A stretch of 64,000 bases of DNA from Candidatus Iainarchaeum sp. (GCA_028691435.1 JAQUZG010000003.1:4637-68636), one strand, 5' to 3'. Shown: positions 1 through 7,322, numbered from the stretch's first letter. A program made the numbers and translations. Notes: generated by a model not told the origin, from the letters alone.

Positions 1-66
1 ATCAAAAATATCATCGTCTTCGATTTCTATTTTTTTTTCTACTGAGTTTTCATAAATTGATGCCAT
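1..66 (-). CDS. Partial CDS, N-terminus only, unknown product
   Basis: An open frame of 22 codons starts at ATG (complement of 64-66) and runs off the left edge. It reads MASIYENSVEKKIEIEDDDI and onward, an acidic N-terminus. A GTGG stretch lies 5-9 bases upstream of the ATG and could act as a weak ribosome binding site. The gene would diverge from the next gene across about 180 AT-rich bases that could hold both promoters. The product cannot be named from 22 residues. Confidence 0.45.
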   Translation of the reverse strand, partial: MASIYENSVEKKIEIEDDDIFD

Positions 67-245
67 TAAAACCACTAATCAAATATTTGTTTAAATTTTC
101 TTTATTTTTCTTCTAAATATTAATGTTTTTTTATTTAATAAATCTTGCTCTTTATGTGCTTCTTTTATTTAATGTATTGTTAATTCTATATATTTTAGTT
201 AACTTTTTATTCTGTTTATTAGTTATATATTATTAGTGATTAAAT

Positions 246-686
246 ATGCCAGTAACTAGAAACAATTTTGGTGATAGATTAAGTCTTCGTGGAAGAGGAA
301 AGACAGTTTTGCCAAATCCTGATGCGCGATTTCGGGTTGTTCATGGAACGGCTACAATCCCTATTGATGAATTAACTGGGCGAGTAAAAAGAGTATCAAA
401 AAAAACTGTTCGTCCTAAACCAGTTGGTGCAATGAAGCATGCGCTTGATTCTCCAATTGTAAATTTTTTTAAAAAACATATTGGAACTAAATTTTTGTCA
501 GTTTCAGTAGTTGCAAGATTAATTTGTGAAGAATTAGAAAAATCTAAATTTGTTTATCAAACTGGAAAAAGAGTTACTGAAAAACAATATGGTTTAATTA
601 GTGAAAGAATAACTCAATTAAAAAAAGCTGGAATTATTTCTAAAGATTATTTTTTTGGAAAAGGTGGAAGTGTAAGAAATAAATAA
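246..686 (+). CDS. Basic uncharacterised protein with winged-helix-like C-terminus
   Basis: This 146-residue protein is rich in Arg and Lys in its first 65 residues. From about residue 75 it has a helix-rich section (FLSVSVVARLICEELEKS, then ERITQLKKAGIISKDYFF) with the look of a winged-helix fold. The start is supported by GTGAT about five bases before the ATG, matching the 16S 3' end. I do not recognise the family. A nucleic-acid-binding role is inferred only from charge and the helical pattern. It is followed by another small basic protein gene on the same strand. Confidence 0.7.
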   Translation: MPVTRNNFGDRLSLRGRGKTVLPNPDARFRVVHGTATIPIDELTGRVKRVSKKTVRPKPVGAMKHALDSPIVNFFKKHIGTKFLSVSVVARLICEELEKSKFVYQTGKRVTEKQYGLISERITQLKKAGIISKDYFFGKGGSVRNK

Positions 687-798
687 TTTTAGAATTATTT
701 TTTTATTTAAATTTTAATTAATCTTATATTCTATAGAAAGCTTTTTATTTTAAATAACTGATATATTGATAGTTATTTTACTATTTGGAGGAGATTTT

Positions 799-1098
799 AT
801 AACTGTTAGTACAATATCAAATTTAAAAAAACCTAAATTAAGAAATTTAAAATTGTCTGCTAAAGATAATGCCTTTGCAAGAGCGACAATAATTGCTCAG
901 AGGGTGGGTGTGCCTGTTAGTGAAGTTTTAAAAGAGAGAAAAAATATGTTTGATCAAGCAAGAGGGTTAAGAAAAGCAAGAGTTGGTGAAGGGGTAATTA
1001 TTTTATCTAATAATGGAGTTGTTGCAACTAACATTTTGGAAAAAGGCCAAGGAAAAAAATTTGCAAGAGCACTTGTTAAAAGTAATAAGTATAAATAA
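799..1098 (+). CDS. Small uncharacterised basic protein, apparent ATA start
   Basis: The frame is open from a TTG at 766, but the only strong ribosome binding site, GGAGG at 787-791, lies inside it. Seven bases after GGAGG comes ATA at 799-801, in frame. No ATG, GTG or TTG follows until a TTG at 856. Translation from ATA gives 99 residues, rich in Lys and Arg, with a central NAFARATIIAQRVGVPVSEV segment and a beta-rich tail around GEGVIILSNNGVVAT. I do not recognise the family. The alternative is TTG at 766, which has no Shine-Dalgarno sequence and would place GGAGG inside the coding region. Confidence 0.65.
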   Translation: MTVSTISNLKKPKLRNLKLSAKDNAFARATIIAQRVGVPVSEVLKERKNMFDQARGLRKARVGEGVIILSNNGVVATNILEKGQGKKFARALVKSNKYK

Positions 1099-1125
1099 TT
1101 TTTGGAATTTAAAATTGTTTATAAT

Positions 1126-1995
1126 TTATTTTATTGCTTTTATTCCACTAGATTTTTCATTATATTTAACTTTTTTGAATCCAACTTGTTCAAGTAGTTT
1201 TATCCAGTGTGGATAAGTAATTATTCCTTTTGTTTTTCCTGGTTGGGGCGCATAGTGGTATAATATCCCACCTTTTTTTAATACTCTATAAAGTTCATGA
1301 TAAAATTCTATTGAATAAAGTTCTTTTGCAAAAGTTGGTGTTGGGGGGTCATGAATAATTCTGTCAAACGTTTCTTCTTTAAATTTTTCAATTCCATAAT
1401 ATACACTTTCATTATGTATAAATATTTTTTTGTTTATAAAAAGTTGTTCTGAGTATGGATTATATTCACAAATTCTTAATACATTTTTATCTCTTTCAAA
1501 AACATCAACTTGTTCAACTTCGGCTATGCTTGCTTCACTAATTGTAGTATAACCTAACCCACAACAAGTATCAAGTACTCTTCCTTTAACTGGACTAATT
1601 TCTCTAATTTTTGATAAAGTGTCTTCTTTTGGTGTAATATATTTCCATCTATGCATAGGAACTGAAGAAAGTGTTAAAGTTGGCCAATCTTTAGTTGGAA
1701 GTAATTTATAATATAAATTTGTTTCTTCACCAAAAAGTTCAATTCGCTTAATCTCTTTATCTTCAATTACATAAACAAAAGATTCTTTTAAATTTTTAAA
1801 TTCTTTTTCATCAAATTCAATTTTATTTGATTTTTCACTTTTTTCTATGTTAGTTAAATTAATTATTACTTTTGCCTCTTTTTTTTCAACAAGTAGCTTA
1901 TTTTTAGTCTTATTTAAATCAAAGTTTATTGGTTCTTTGTCTTTAATTTTATTAATTTTGTTAGCTGTTTCACTAGTAAAAAATAATTTATTCAT
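1126..1995 (-). CDS. Archaeal SAM-dependent methyltransferase, COG2521 type
   Basis: This 289-residue protein matches the archaeal COG2521 family of predicted class I methyltransferases. The SAM-binding motif I is VLDTCCGLGYTTI (about residues 140-152), followed by an acidic motif II region (VDVFERDKNVL) and the family-typical IIHDPPTPTFAKELYSIEFY near residue 215. The C-terminal ELYRVLKKGGILYHYAPQPG is also characteristic. The first 100 residues form a separate, less conserved domain. The substrate of this family is not established to my knowledge. The gene is convergent with the small basic protein gene and ends 27 bases from it. Confidence 0.85.
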   Translation of the reverse strand: MNKLFFTSETANKINKIKDKEPINFDLNKTKNKLLVEKKEAKVIINLTNIEKSEKSNKIEFDEKEFKNLKESFVYVIEDKEIKRIELFGEETNLYYKLLPTKDWPTLTLSSVPMHRWKYITPKEDTLSKIREISPVKGRVLDTCCGLGYTTISEASIAEVEQVDVFERDKNVLRICEYNPYSEQLFINKKIFIHNESVYYGIEKFKEETFDRIIHDPPTPTFAKELYSIEFYHELYRVLKKGGILYHYAPQPGKTKGIITYPHWIKLLEQVGFKKVKYNEKSSGIKAIK

Positions 1996-2042
1996 TAATT
2001 CCCAACTCTATTCATTAAATTTAAAAAAATTAGTGATTTTTC

Positions 2043-2096
2043 GTTAACGAAGATGAACCAGGGATCCTACAAGAGGTATGGCTCATCTCCTTTAAC
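2043..2096. ncRNA. Strong intergenic hairpin, possible small RNA or RNA element
   Basis: A 17-base arm at 2043-2059 pairs with 2080-2096 with three mismatches or G-U pairs. The loop of about 20 bases contains the GGATCC palindrome. It stands in the 150-base gap between two minus-strand genes, with AT-rich flanks that make it stand out by base composition. It has no long T-tract directly after either arm, so it is not a simple terminator. It could be a guide RNA, a 5' leader element of the methyltransferase gene, or a processing site. Strand is uncertain. Confidence 0.4.
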
Positions 2097-2147
2097 TCCC
2101 AACACGAATAATTTTATTCTAATAACTCTTTAAAAAGCTAACTTTTT

Positions 2148-2912
2148 TTATTTCACTGAATTAAACCCATGTTCTATAATAGCTAATAAATGTAAGACAC
2201 TTAAATTATGTATATTATTATGATATCTTTCTTTAAATTCGTTAAAATTTCCAATTTTTTCTTCAAATTCAGTCCGTAAACCAACTGTGTGTGGGTCTGT
2301 ATTGACATCTTTTTGATAATCTATTCTTTGTTGTCTTCTTTTAAATATTGTTTCCATGATTTTCTTTCCTAATTGTCTTTTTTTTGGATCAATAATTAAT
2401 AATTCATCAAAAGTAAATGATGCAGCTAAATTTAATACACTTTTTTTACTTCTCTCTTCAATATTTTCTAAAGTAGCTCCATTAAATATAGATTTTATTG
2501 AACGATCTATTGCTTGTATATATACTTCAGATGGTCTTAATTTAATTTTTAAAACACTTAAATGTACATTTTCTCTTTCTTCATTATATGCTTGTTTAAT
2601 TAATTTATAAAAAACAAATCTTTCTTTTGGTGTTAAAGGTAATTTATTTATTACTCTAAAACAAAGCTTTTTTTCTTCTGCAGTTTTAGCATTTCCAACT
2701 ACTTCTATTAATGCTCCTTGAAGTGAATCAAGTCTTTTTGATAATTCTTTTGAAAATCTTTTTTTACCAATACATTTTGTTGTTAATTCAACAACTTGTT
2801 TTGAAAATAATCCTCTAAAAAATTTTTCTCTAAATGTGAAAGATGTTGATCTATTTAATTTCAAAAGTCTTGCACTTTCTCTTAAAGCTTTTCTTGGTTG
2901 GATTTTAGGCAT
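2148..2912 (-). CDS. Uncharacterised basic, helical protein
   Basis: This protein of 254 residues starts at the ATG of MPKIQPRK, because GTGAT sits four bases before it; an upstream in-frame GTG (2921) is part of that binding site. The sequence is almost entirely predicted helix, Lys/Arg-rich, with no membrane segment, no Cys cluster and no motif I recognise. Length and composition resemble several other unknown helical proteins in this window (33690-34262, 45212-45745, 48674-49255), although I see no clear sequence relation. It is co-directional with the MazG-like gene upstream, about 30 bases away. Confidence 0.75.
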   Translation of the reverse strand: MPKIQPRKALRESARLLKLNRSTSFTFREKFFRGLFSKQVVELTTKCIGKKRFSKELSKRLDSLQGALIEVVGNAKTAEEKKLCFRVINKLPLTPKERFVFYKLIKQAYNEERENVHLSVLKIKLRPSEVYIQAIDRSIKSIFNGATLENIEERSKKSVLNLAASFTFDELLIIDPKKRQLGKKIMETIFKRRQQRIDYQKDVNTDPHTVGLRTEFEEKIGNFNEFKERYHNNIHNLSVLHLLAIIEHGFNSVK

Positions 2913-2942
2913 AAATATCACTATTTTTTTAACTAATTAAAT

Positions 2943-3274
2943 TTATCTATTATCTCCATTTCCTTTTAATTGATTTCTTTCTTGTCTATTTGCTAATTTT
3001 TCAATGTTCATTTTAGCAATGTCTTCTAATGAAAAGTCTAATTTTGTTGAAAGTAAAGATAAATACCATAAAACATCTCCTAATTCTTTAGCAATTTCTT
3101 TTTTATATTCTTCGTCAAGTATTCCATTTCTATCTCTATATAACTTTTTTATTTTTCCAGCAACTTCTCCACTTTCATCACAAAGTCCAAGCACATAATA
3201 AACTAAATCATTTTCTTTAATTATTGTTCCAAAATCAGTTTTTTACTTTCATTTTGATATTCACTAAAATCCAT
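2943..3274 (-). CDS. MazG-like nucleotide pyrophosphohydrolase, frameshifted near the N-terminus
   Basis: The intact part reads VLGLCDESGEVAGKIKK, then EIAKELGDVLWYLSLLS, the E(x)nE and EELGD/DVLWYL signatures of all-alpha MazG NTP pyrophosphohydrolases. The natural N-terminus, MDFSEYQNESKK, is encoded from ATG at 3272-3274 behind a GAGG binding site, but in another frame. The two frames meet at a run of six A (minus strand, plus 3239-3244); one more A would join them into about 110 residues, normal for the family. The cause may be an assembly error in the homopolymer, a recent mutation, or slippage during expression. MazG-like enzymes hydrolyse (d)NTPs to NMPs. Confidence 0.75.
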
Positions 3275-3394
3275 TTTAAAACCTCGCATACCTATAAATA
3301 AATAAGTCTTATTATTTTATAAAATGAATTTAAATAATTAGAATTATTTTAAAAAACAAAATTGTTTATATTTACTATTTTTCATATTTATATA

Positions 3395-3898
3395 ATGAAA
3401 AGAAAAATAATTGTTAATGATTTAATGCAAAAAAATTATTTTTATTATTTAACTGAACAAATGGGAAAAAATTTTCATTCTGATTTTAAACCCCAGTTAA
3501 CTCCTAAAGAAATGCTAGAACTTGGTGTATTTGGTGGCAAATATATGACTGATTGTAAAAGTGAATTTCCAAAAGATTGGTTTACAAAAGCAAAATTATG
3601 TGAAACTCATCACGATGCAAATTTAAATTATTTTAAAGTTAATGCTTCAAAATCTCTTTCTTATTGGAAAGCAAAAGATTGGATATATTTTGAAGATCCA
3701 AGAGGATGGTTTCAATGGTATTGTCGTTATTATATGGGGAGACGATGTAATGATGATGAACGACAAATTAAGCGATGGAAACAAATGAAACGACATGTTA
3801 TACAACTACAAAAAAATTGTTTAAAAGGAGATTATTCTTGTAGACCTAAACAAAGACAAGCACTTCTTCACTGGGCAATTGATTCAAGAAAATTATAA
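3395..3898 (+). CDS. Conserved uncharacterised Trp-rich protein
   Basis: The start chosen is ATG 3395 (MKRKIIVND); the frame extends upstream to 3362 but that part is promoter-like (TATATTTACT, then TATATAATG). The 167-residue protein carries highly distinctive segments: LTPKEMLELGVFGGKYM, KSLSYWKAKDWIYFEDPRGWFQWYCRYYMGRR, and CRPKQRQALLHWAIDSRKL at the end. From memory this pattern belongs to a widely distributed uncharacterised family found in bacteria and eukaryotes as well; I know no assigned function. Many invariant Trp, Tyr, Arg and Cys residues suggest an enzyme or ligand-binding protein. Confidence 0.8.
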   Translation: MKRKIIVNDLMQKNYFYYLTEQMGKNFHSDFKPQLTPKEMLELGVFGGKYMTDCKSEFPKDWFTKAKLCETHHDANLNYFKVNASKSLSYWKAKDWIYFEDPRGWFQWYCRYYMGRRCNDDERQIKRWKQMKRHVIQLQKNCLKGDYSCRPKQRQALLHWAIDSRKL

Positions 3899-3967
3899 CT
3901 TTATTTTTTAAAAAAAATAGATTTAAATAGTTCTAAATTATTAGTATAACTATTAAAGGTGTAAAAT

Positions 3968-4177
3968 ATGGGTATAAAAGCAAAACTAAAATCTAAAGAA
4001 AATCAAGCTTTTTTAATTCCAATTATTTTTTTAGCAATTTCAATTATTCTCTCTACTCAAACAAAAACAATTACATCTACTGAGTTTATTATGGGAATAT
4101 TTTTTGGAATGGCTTTAGCCTTATTTATTGTTCTAATTTTATTCAAATTGCAAAAAAAGAAAAAGTCTGATTTGTAA
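3968..4177 (+). CDS. Small membrane protein with two transmembrane helices
   Basis: This 69-residue protein has a basic N-terminus, a first hydrophobic helix at about residues 14-29 (FLIPIIFLAISIILS), a short polar loop, a second helix at about residues 41-61 (IMGIFFGMALALFIVLILF), and a Lys-rich C-terminus (KLQKKKKSDL). The charge pattern puts both ends in the cytoplasm. GGTG lies 7 bases before the ATG. It is followed by the tRNA-Ser gene. No function is suggested by the sequence. Confidence 0.7.
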   Translation: MGIKAKLKSKENQAFLIPIIFLAISIILSTQTKTITSTEFIMGIFFGMALALFIVLILFKLQKKKKSDL

Positions 4178-4294
4178 ATTAAAACAAATCAATTTATGCT
4201 TATTATTTATTTTTTGATAATTTGTGCTTTATAAGCTTTTTATTTTAAAAGCTCCACCACTACCTTTTTAAATTTTAACTAAGTTAATTATTTT

Positions 4295-4376
4295 GCGAAG
4301 ATGGCAGAGCGGTCAAATGCGCCTGGCTTGAGACCAGGTTCCTTACGGAGCGGGGGTTCAAATCCCTCTCTTCGCG
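4295..4376 (+). tRNA. tRNA-Ser (anticodon TGA)
   Basis: A complete class II tRNA. The acceptor arm GCGAAGA/TCTTCGC pairs fully and the discriminator base is G73, as for serine. The anticodon loop CTTGAGA gives anticodon TGA. There is a long variable arm and a T-arm GGGGGTTCAAATCCCTC. No CCA is encoded. A promoter-like TTTTTAAATTTT lies 20-30 bases upstream. A partial copy of its 3' three-quarters lies at 5331-5392 in the same orientation. Confidence 0.95.
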
Positions 4377-4387
4377 TTTTTTTATAA

Positions 4388-4419
4388 TTTGGTTAAATAT
4401 ATTTTTTATTTTAACCAAA
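4388..4419 (+). terminator. Hairpin after tRNA-Ser, likely terminator
   Basis: TTTGGTTAAA at 4388-4397 pairs with TTTAACCAAA at 4410-4419, a perfect 10-base stem. It begins 12 bases after the tRNA 3' end and follows a run of T at 4377-4383. Confidence 0.5.
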
Positions 4420-4473
4420 AATAAATATTTTGGTATTTAATTTTAAAATAATTGTCTTAAGATTTTGATGAAA

Positions 4474-4872
4474 TTATCTCTTTTTGTATCTAAAGATTTT
4501 ATTGTATTTGTTATGATCAATTATATCTAATACATCTAAATAAATAGTTATTATTTCAATTTCTGTTTGATCTCTTTGTTGTTGATTTAATGTATAGATC
4601 ATTCTCCAATAATTTGGTAAGTCAATTTTCCATAAATTAGTAATATTAAATAATTCAATATATTTTTTTGGAAAATTCTTTTTTGGAATTTGAATTCCAT
4701 AATCATAATTTGTTTTTAATAATTCAAATTTTGATTCAATTGATTTTAAAAGTGTTTGATGTATTGAACTGGAAATTCCTTTTTCTTTTTCAATTTTAAC
4801 ACTTTCTTTTAATTTCAAATAATCGTCTTTAGCTTCATTTAAAAGTTTTATAATAACTTTTTTTTGAACCAT
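4474..4872 (-). CDS. RelE-like toxin candidate
   Basis: This 132-residue protein has an N-terminal helical half and a C-terminal part reading LWKIDLPNYWRMIYTLNQQQ, then EIITIYLDVLDIIDHNKYNK and FRYKK. That order (aromatic W-x-M/L-I-Y-T strand, strand plus D-H-x-x-Y-x-x-x-F, basic end) resembles archaeal RelE/ParE-superfamily proteins as I recall them. The match is at pattern level and not certain. Its start lies four bases after the stop of a winged-helix gene on the same strand, the typical antitoxin-then-toxin arrangement. The pair lies between tRNA-Ser and a truncated tRNA-Ser copy. If right, it would be an mRNA interferase held inactive by its partner. Confidence 0.55.
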   Translation of the reverse strand: MVQKKVIIKLLNEAKDDYLKLKESVKIEKEKGISSSIHQTLLKSIESKFELLKTNYDYGIQIPKKNFPKKYIELFNITNLWKIDLPNYWRMIYTLNQQQRDQTEIEIITIYLDVLDIIDHNKYNKIFRYKKR

Positions 4873-4876
4873 TTAC

Positions 4877-5146
4877 TTACACTTCCAGTGAATTATCTTG
4901 CGCAATTCTAAGATTTTTATTTGAATTAAACGTCCAAATAAAACCATTTTTTGTTTCAAGTATTAATCCTCTTTTTTCTAGATAATCTAAAGTTACATTT
5001 AATGTTGATCGCATAACTCCATTATCTAATTTTTCTAGAATTTTATTTCTACTTATTGAAGTATCTGCGTTTTTAATAACTTCTTCAATAGCCATAACTG
5101 TTTTAAGTGTTGGAAAATGTAATACTTCTGTAACTAATTTATTCAT
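4877..5146 (-). CDS. Winged-helix DNA-binding protein, putative antitoxin or repressor
   Basis: This 89-residue protein reads as one winged helix: TVMAIEEVIKNADTSISRNKILEKL (helices 1-2), VMRSTLNVTLDYLEKRGLILE (recognition helix), then a wing (TKNGFIWTF) and a short tail. It is the first gene of a two-gene unit, with four bases before the RelE-like gene. Directly upstream is an inverted repeat overlapping a TATA-like sequence (5178-5190), a plausible autoregulatory operator. The pairing with a RelE-like protein suggests an antitoxin or a local repressor. Confidence 0.65.
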   Translation of the reverse strand: MNKLVTEVLHFPTLKTVMAIEEVIKNADTSISRNKILEKLDNGVMRSTLNVTLDYLEKRGLILETKNGFIWTFNSNKNLRIAQDNSLEV

Positions 5147-5177
5147 AATATGCCCCCTAATAAATATATAAGGGTAT

Positions 5178-5190
5178 AAGTTTATAACTT
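5178..5190 (-). promoter_or_regulatory. Candidate operator/TATA element of the toxin-antitoxin-like unit
   Basis: AAGTT-TAT-AACTT is an inverted repeat with five-base arms, 32-44 bases upstream of the winged-helix start codon. Its centre (TTTATAACTT) reads like an archaeal TATA box, so a repressor bound here would block transcription. The role is inferred. Confidence 0.4.
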
Positions 5191-5330
5191 AATATGATTA
5201 ATAAAAATATTTTATTTTTACAAAAAAATAATCATTTGAAAGTTTTTAATTGTTCTTAGAGTAATTAGCCAGTGATATTAATTGTGTGATTCAATGATTA
5301 CACAACATTTTAAAAAAAATTAGACTTGTA

Positions 5331-5392
5331 AAATGCGCATGGCTTGAGACCAGATTCCTTATGGAGCGGGGGAGTAAATCCCTACTTTCTTA
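5331..5392 (+). pseudogene. Truncated, decayed copy of tRNA-Ser(TGA)
   Basis: Position by position and without gaps, 5331-5392 matches 4315-4376, from the end of the D-loop to the acceptor 3' end, with about a dozen substitutions. The anticodon stem and loop (GGCTTGAGACCAG) are intact, but the T-loop (GAGTAAAT) and acceptor (TTTCTTA) are mutated, and the 5' acceptor and D-arm are absent. It cannot be a working tRNA. The shape, a 3' part of a tRNA repeated in direct orientation about 1 kb away, is what integration of a mobile element into a tRNA gene leaves behind. Confidence 0.85.
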
Positions 5393-5422
5393 TTTTTATT
5401 TCTATTTTTTTTAATTAATTTG

Positions 5423-5977
5423 TTATGTAATAGTTAGCTTGTATTTTTTACACAGTTCTCTAAATTTTATAACATTATTTTCACCATGTTTTCTTAAATC
5501 TTTTTCAATAGTTTCAATTGATTTTTTTTGATGATTTTCTTTTGGTAATTTTCCATAAAATTTATCTGCTAAACAAATTATTTCTTCTTCAATTGTTTGT
5601 GGAATCATATCTTTTTTTGGAAGTGGTAATTGTCTTGCAATTATATCTTTTTTTGTTAATCCAACTCCTGTATGTCTTTCACAAACTAATCCATGTTTAG
5701 GAAAACCTTCTTTTTCAAGTAAATTTTTTCCAAGTGTACCGTGTTCAATATATTTGTGTGTTCCACTACAAAAGATTTCTTGTGCATTAGTTTGAAATAT
5801 TCCAATATCATGTAACATAGAAGCTTCTTTAATAAATTCTAAATCTGGATTTAATTCAAGATTGTTTTTAGCAATTTCTAATGCAAAATCTCTAACTTTA
5901 ATTGAATGTTGTATTAAAATATGGTATAATTTTGACTTAGGGTCATAATATTTTTCAATAATTACAAAAGGATCCAT
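5423..5977 (-). CDS. HD-domain phosphohydrolase
   Basis: This 184-residue protein has metal-ligand motifs of the HD superfamily: H in LIQHSIKVRDFA (about residue 24), the HD pair in EASMLHDIGIF (about 55), further His in THKYIEHGTLGKNLL and in CERHTGVGL. Length fits small archaeal and bacterial HD hydrolases. The substrate is not evident; a nucleotide phosphate is likely from the family. A second HD gene follows about 80 bases upstream on the same strand, so the two may be co-transcribed. Confidence 0.8.
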   Translation of the reverse strand: MDPFVIIEKYYDPKSKLYHILIQHSIKVRDFALEIAKNNLELNPDLEFIKEASMLHDIGIFQTNAQEIFCSGTHKYIEHGTLGKNLLEKEGFPKHGLVCERHTGVGLTKKDIIARQLPLPKKDMIPQTIEEEIICLADKFYGKLPKENHQKKSIETIEKDLRKHGENNVIKFRELCKKYKLTIT

Positions 5978-6060
5978 AATTAAATTATTAATAGGTAAAT
6001 TAAAAAATAAATTCTATAAATTGTAGTTAATCCTGATTACCAAATTAATTTATAATATAA

Positions 6061-6699
6061 TTATAATTCTCCATCAAATTCTTTGTTTAATCTTTCAAAA
6101 AACTTTTCCATAAACTCATGTCTTTCTTTAGCAAGTCTTTTTCCTTCAGTAGTTAATAATTTGTCTTTTATTTTAATTAACTTTACTAAATATTCTCTAT
6201 ATGCTGTGTCTTCTTTTGAATATTCTTCAGTGTTGTCTAAATTTACATTTTTATCATGTAATCGTGCACCAATTTCTCCAGAAAATAAAAATGCTCTTCC
6301 AATTCCTGTTGCCCCTATTGAATCAAGTTTATCAGCATCATATAAAATTTTTGCTTCTAAAGAGATTGGAATATCTTTTCCTCTAAATCTATGTGTTGCA
6401 ATACAATGGATAATTTTTTCAATTTTTTCTTTATCAAAATCCATCTGTAACAATAATTCTTTTGCCATTGTTGCGCCATGTTTTGCATGACAAATTGAAC
6501 CATTTGTTCTATCTTGTTCAGGTCTAGCTATGTCATGTAATATTGCTGCAATTTCAAGAATTTCTAAATCTGCATTTTCTTTTTTACCAATATGCATACA
6601 TAAATTATGTACTCTTAATGTGTGATCTAAATCATGGCTTCCTTTTGAATCAAGAAATATATTTGTAGCATAATCTTTAATCAAATTAAGTTTTTCCAT
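6061..6699 (-). CDS. HD-domain hydrolase, YedJ-like
   Basis: This 212-residue protein has the HD pattern DLDHTLRVHNLC, AAILHDIARPEQD, HAKHGATMAKELL, HCIATHRFRG and LYDADKLDSIGATGIGRAF. That last segment is typical of the YedJ-like branch of HD phosphohydrolases. All expected metal ligands (His and Asp) are present. It differs clearly from the HD gene next to it, so the two are not a recent duplication. The physiological substrate is unknown to me. Confidence 0.82.
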   Translation of the reverse strand: MEKLNLIKDYATNIFLDSKGSHDLDHTLRVHNLCMHIGKKENADLEILEIAAILHDIARPEQDRTNGSICHAKHGATMAKELLLQMDFDKEKIEKIIHCIATHRFRGKDIPISLEAKILYDADKLDSIGATGIGRAFLFSGEIGARLHDKNVNLDNTEEYSKEDTAYREYLVKLIKIKDKLLTTEGKRLAKERHEFMEKFFERLNKEFDGEL

Positions 6700-6809
6700 G
6701 TATATATCTTTTTTTCTAAAATGTTATTAATCTATTGTTTATTTGAGTAATACTTTATTGAAATAAATTCTTTTTTTAAAACAATGGTGTGCATATATAC
6801 TTGATAAGT

Positions 6810-7214
6810 ATGCAAGAAAATCAAGATATTAATTGGCCAGAAATGTTTGAAGCTTTTAGTGAATTAAAAATTTGTGCAAATGAAGATAGAAAAAAACTAA
6901 TTATTCAAGCTTTGTTAAACTTACCAGTTGATTTAATTGATGAAGTTATGAAAAAATGCTTTTATGTTTGTAAATTAAATGATGACTGTAATCAAATTAT
7001 TCCTTCTAGGTTAATTGGTGAAAAATCAATAATTTTTTTATCTGATGATGTTTTTGATCAGCCAAAAGAAAAAATTCTATTTATTATTCTTTGTCAAACA
7101 GCTCATGTTTTATTAGATCATAAAAGTCAATCTTGTGACGAAATTTATGATGATGAAATTATTGCTCAAGAAGATGAAGCTAAAAAATTTGCTAAACTAT
7201 ATTTTAATATTTGA
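6810..7214 (+). CDS. Uncharacterised protein with M78-like metallopeptidase pattern but no HExxH
   Basis: Start chosen at ATG 6810 (MQENQDINW), with TTGAT just upstream; an in-frame GTG at 6789 is less likely. The 134-residue protein is acidic. Its second half reads IIFLSDDVFDQPKEKILFIILCQTAHVLLDHK, then DEIIAQEDEAKKFAKLYF. The order resembles the peptidase fold of ImmA/IrrE-type proteins (helix with HExxH, LxHK, then a QExEAxxFA helix), but the zinc motif is QTAHV, lacking the first His and the Glu. It is therefore probably not a protease. The comparison rests on pattern only. Confidence 0.6.
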   Translation: MQENQDINWPEMFEAFSELKICANEDRKKLIIQALLNLPVDLIDEVMKKCFYVCKLNDDCNQIIPSRLIGEKSIIFLSDDVFDQPKEKILFIILCQTAHVLLDHKSQSCDEIYDDEIIAQEDEAKKFAKLYFNI

Positions 7215-7250
7215 ATTGAAAGAGCAGCTTATTCCTGCTCTTTTCAATTC
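7213..7250 (+). terminator. Long hairpin at the stop codon of the preceding gene
   Basis: GAATTGAAAGAGCAG (7213-7227) pairs with CTGCTCTTTTCAATTC (7235-7250) with a single bulged T and a seven-base loop. It overlaps the end of the gene at 6810-7214. It lacks a strong T-tract after it, so it may serve in mRNA 3' end protection as much as termination. Confidence 0.55.
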
Positions 7251-7322
7251 ACTAAATTGGTTTTTATTCCCACTAAATTACTTTACTTTTTGATTTCACC
7301 ATTTATTTTAATGAGGTGATTT

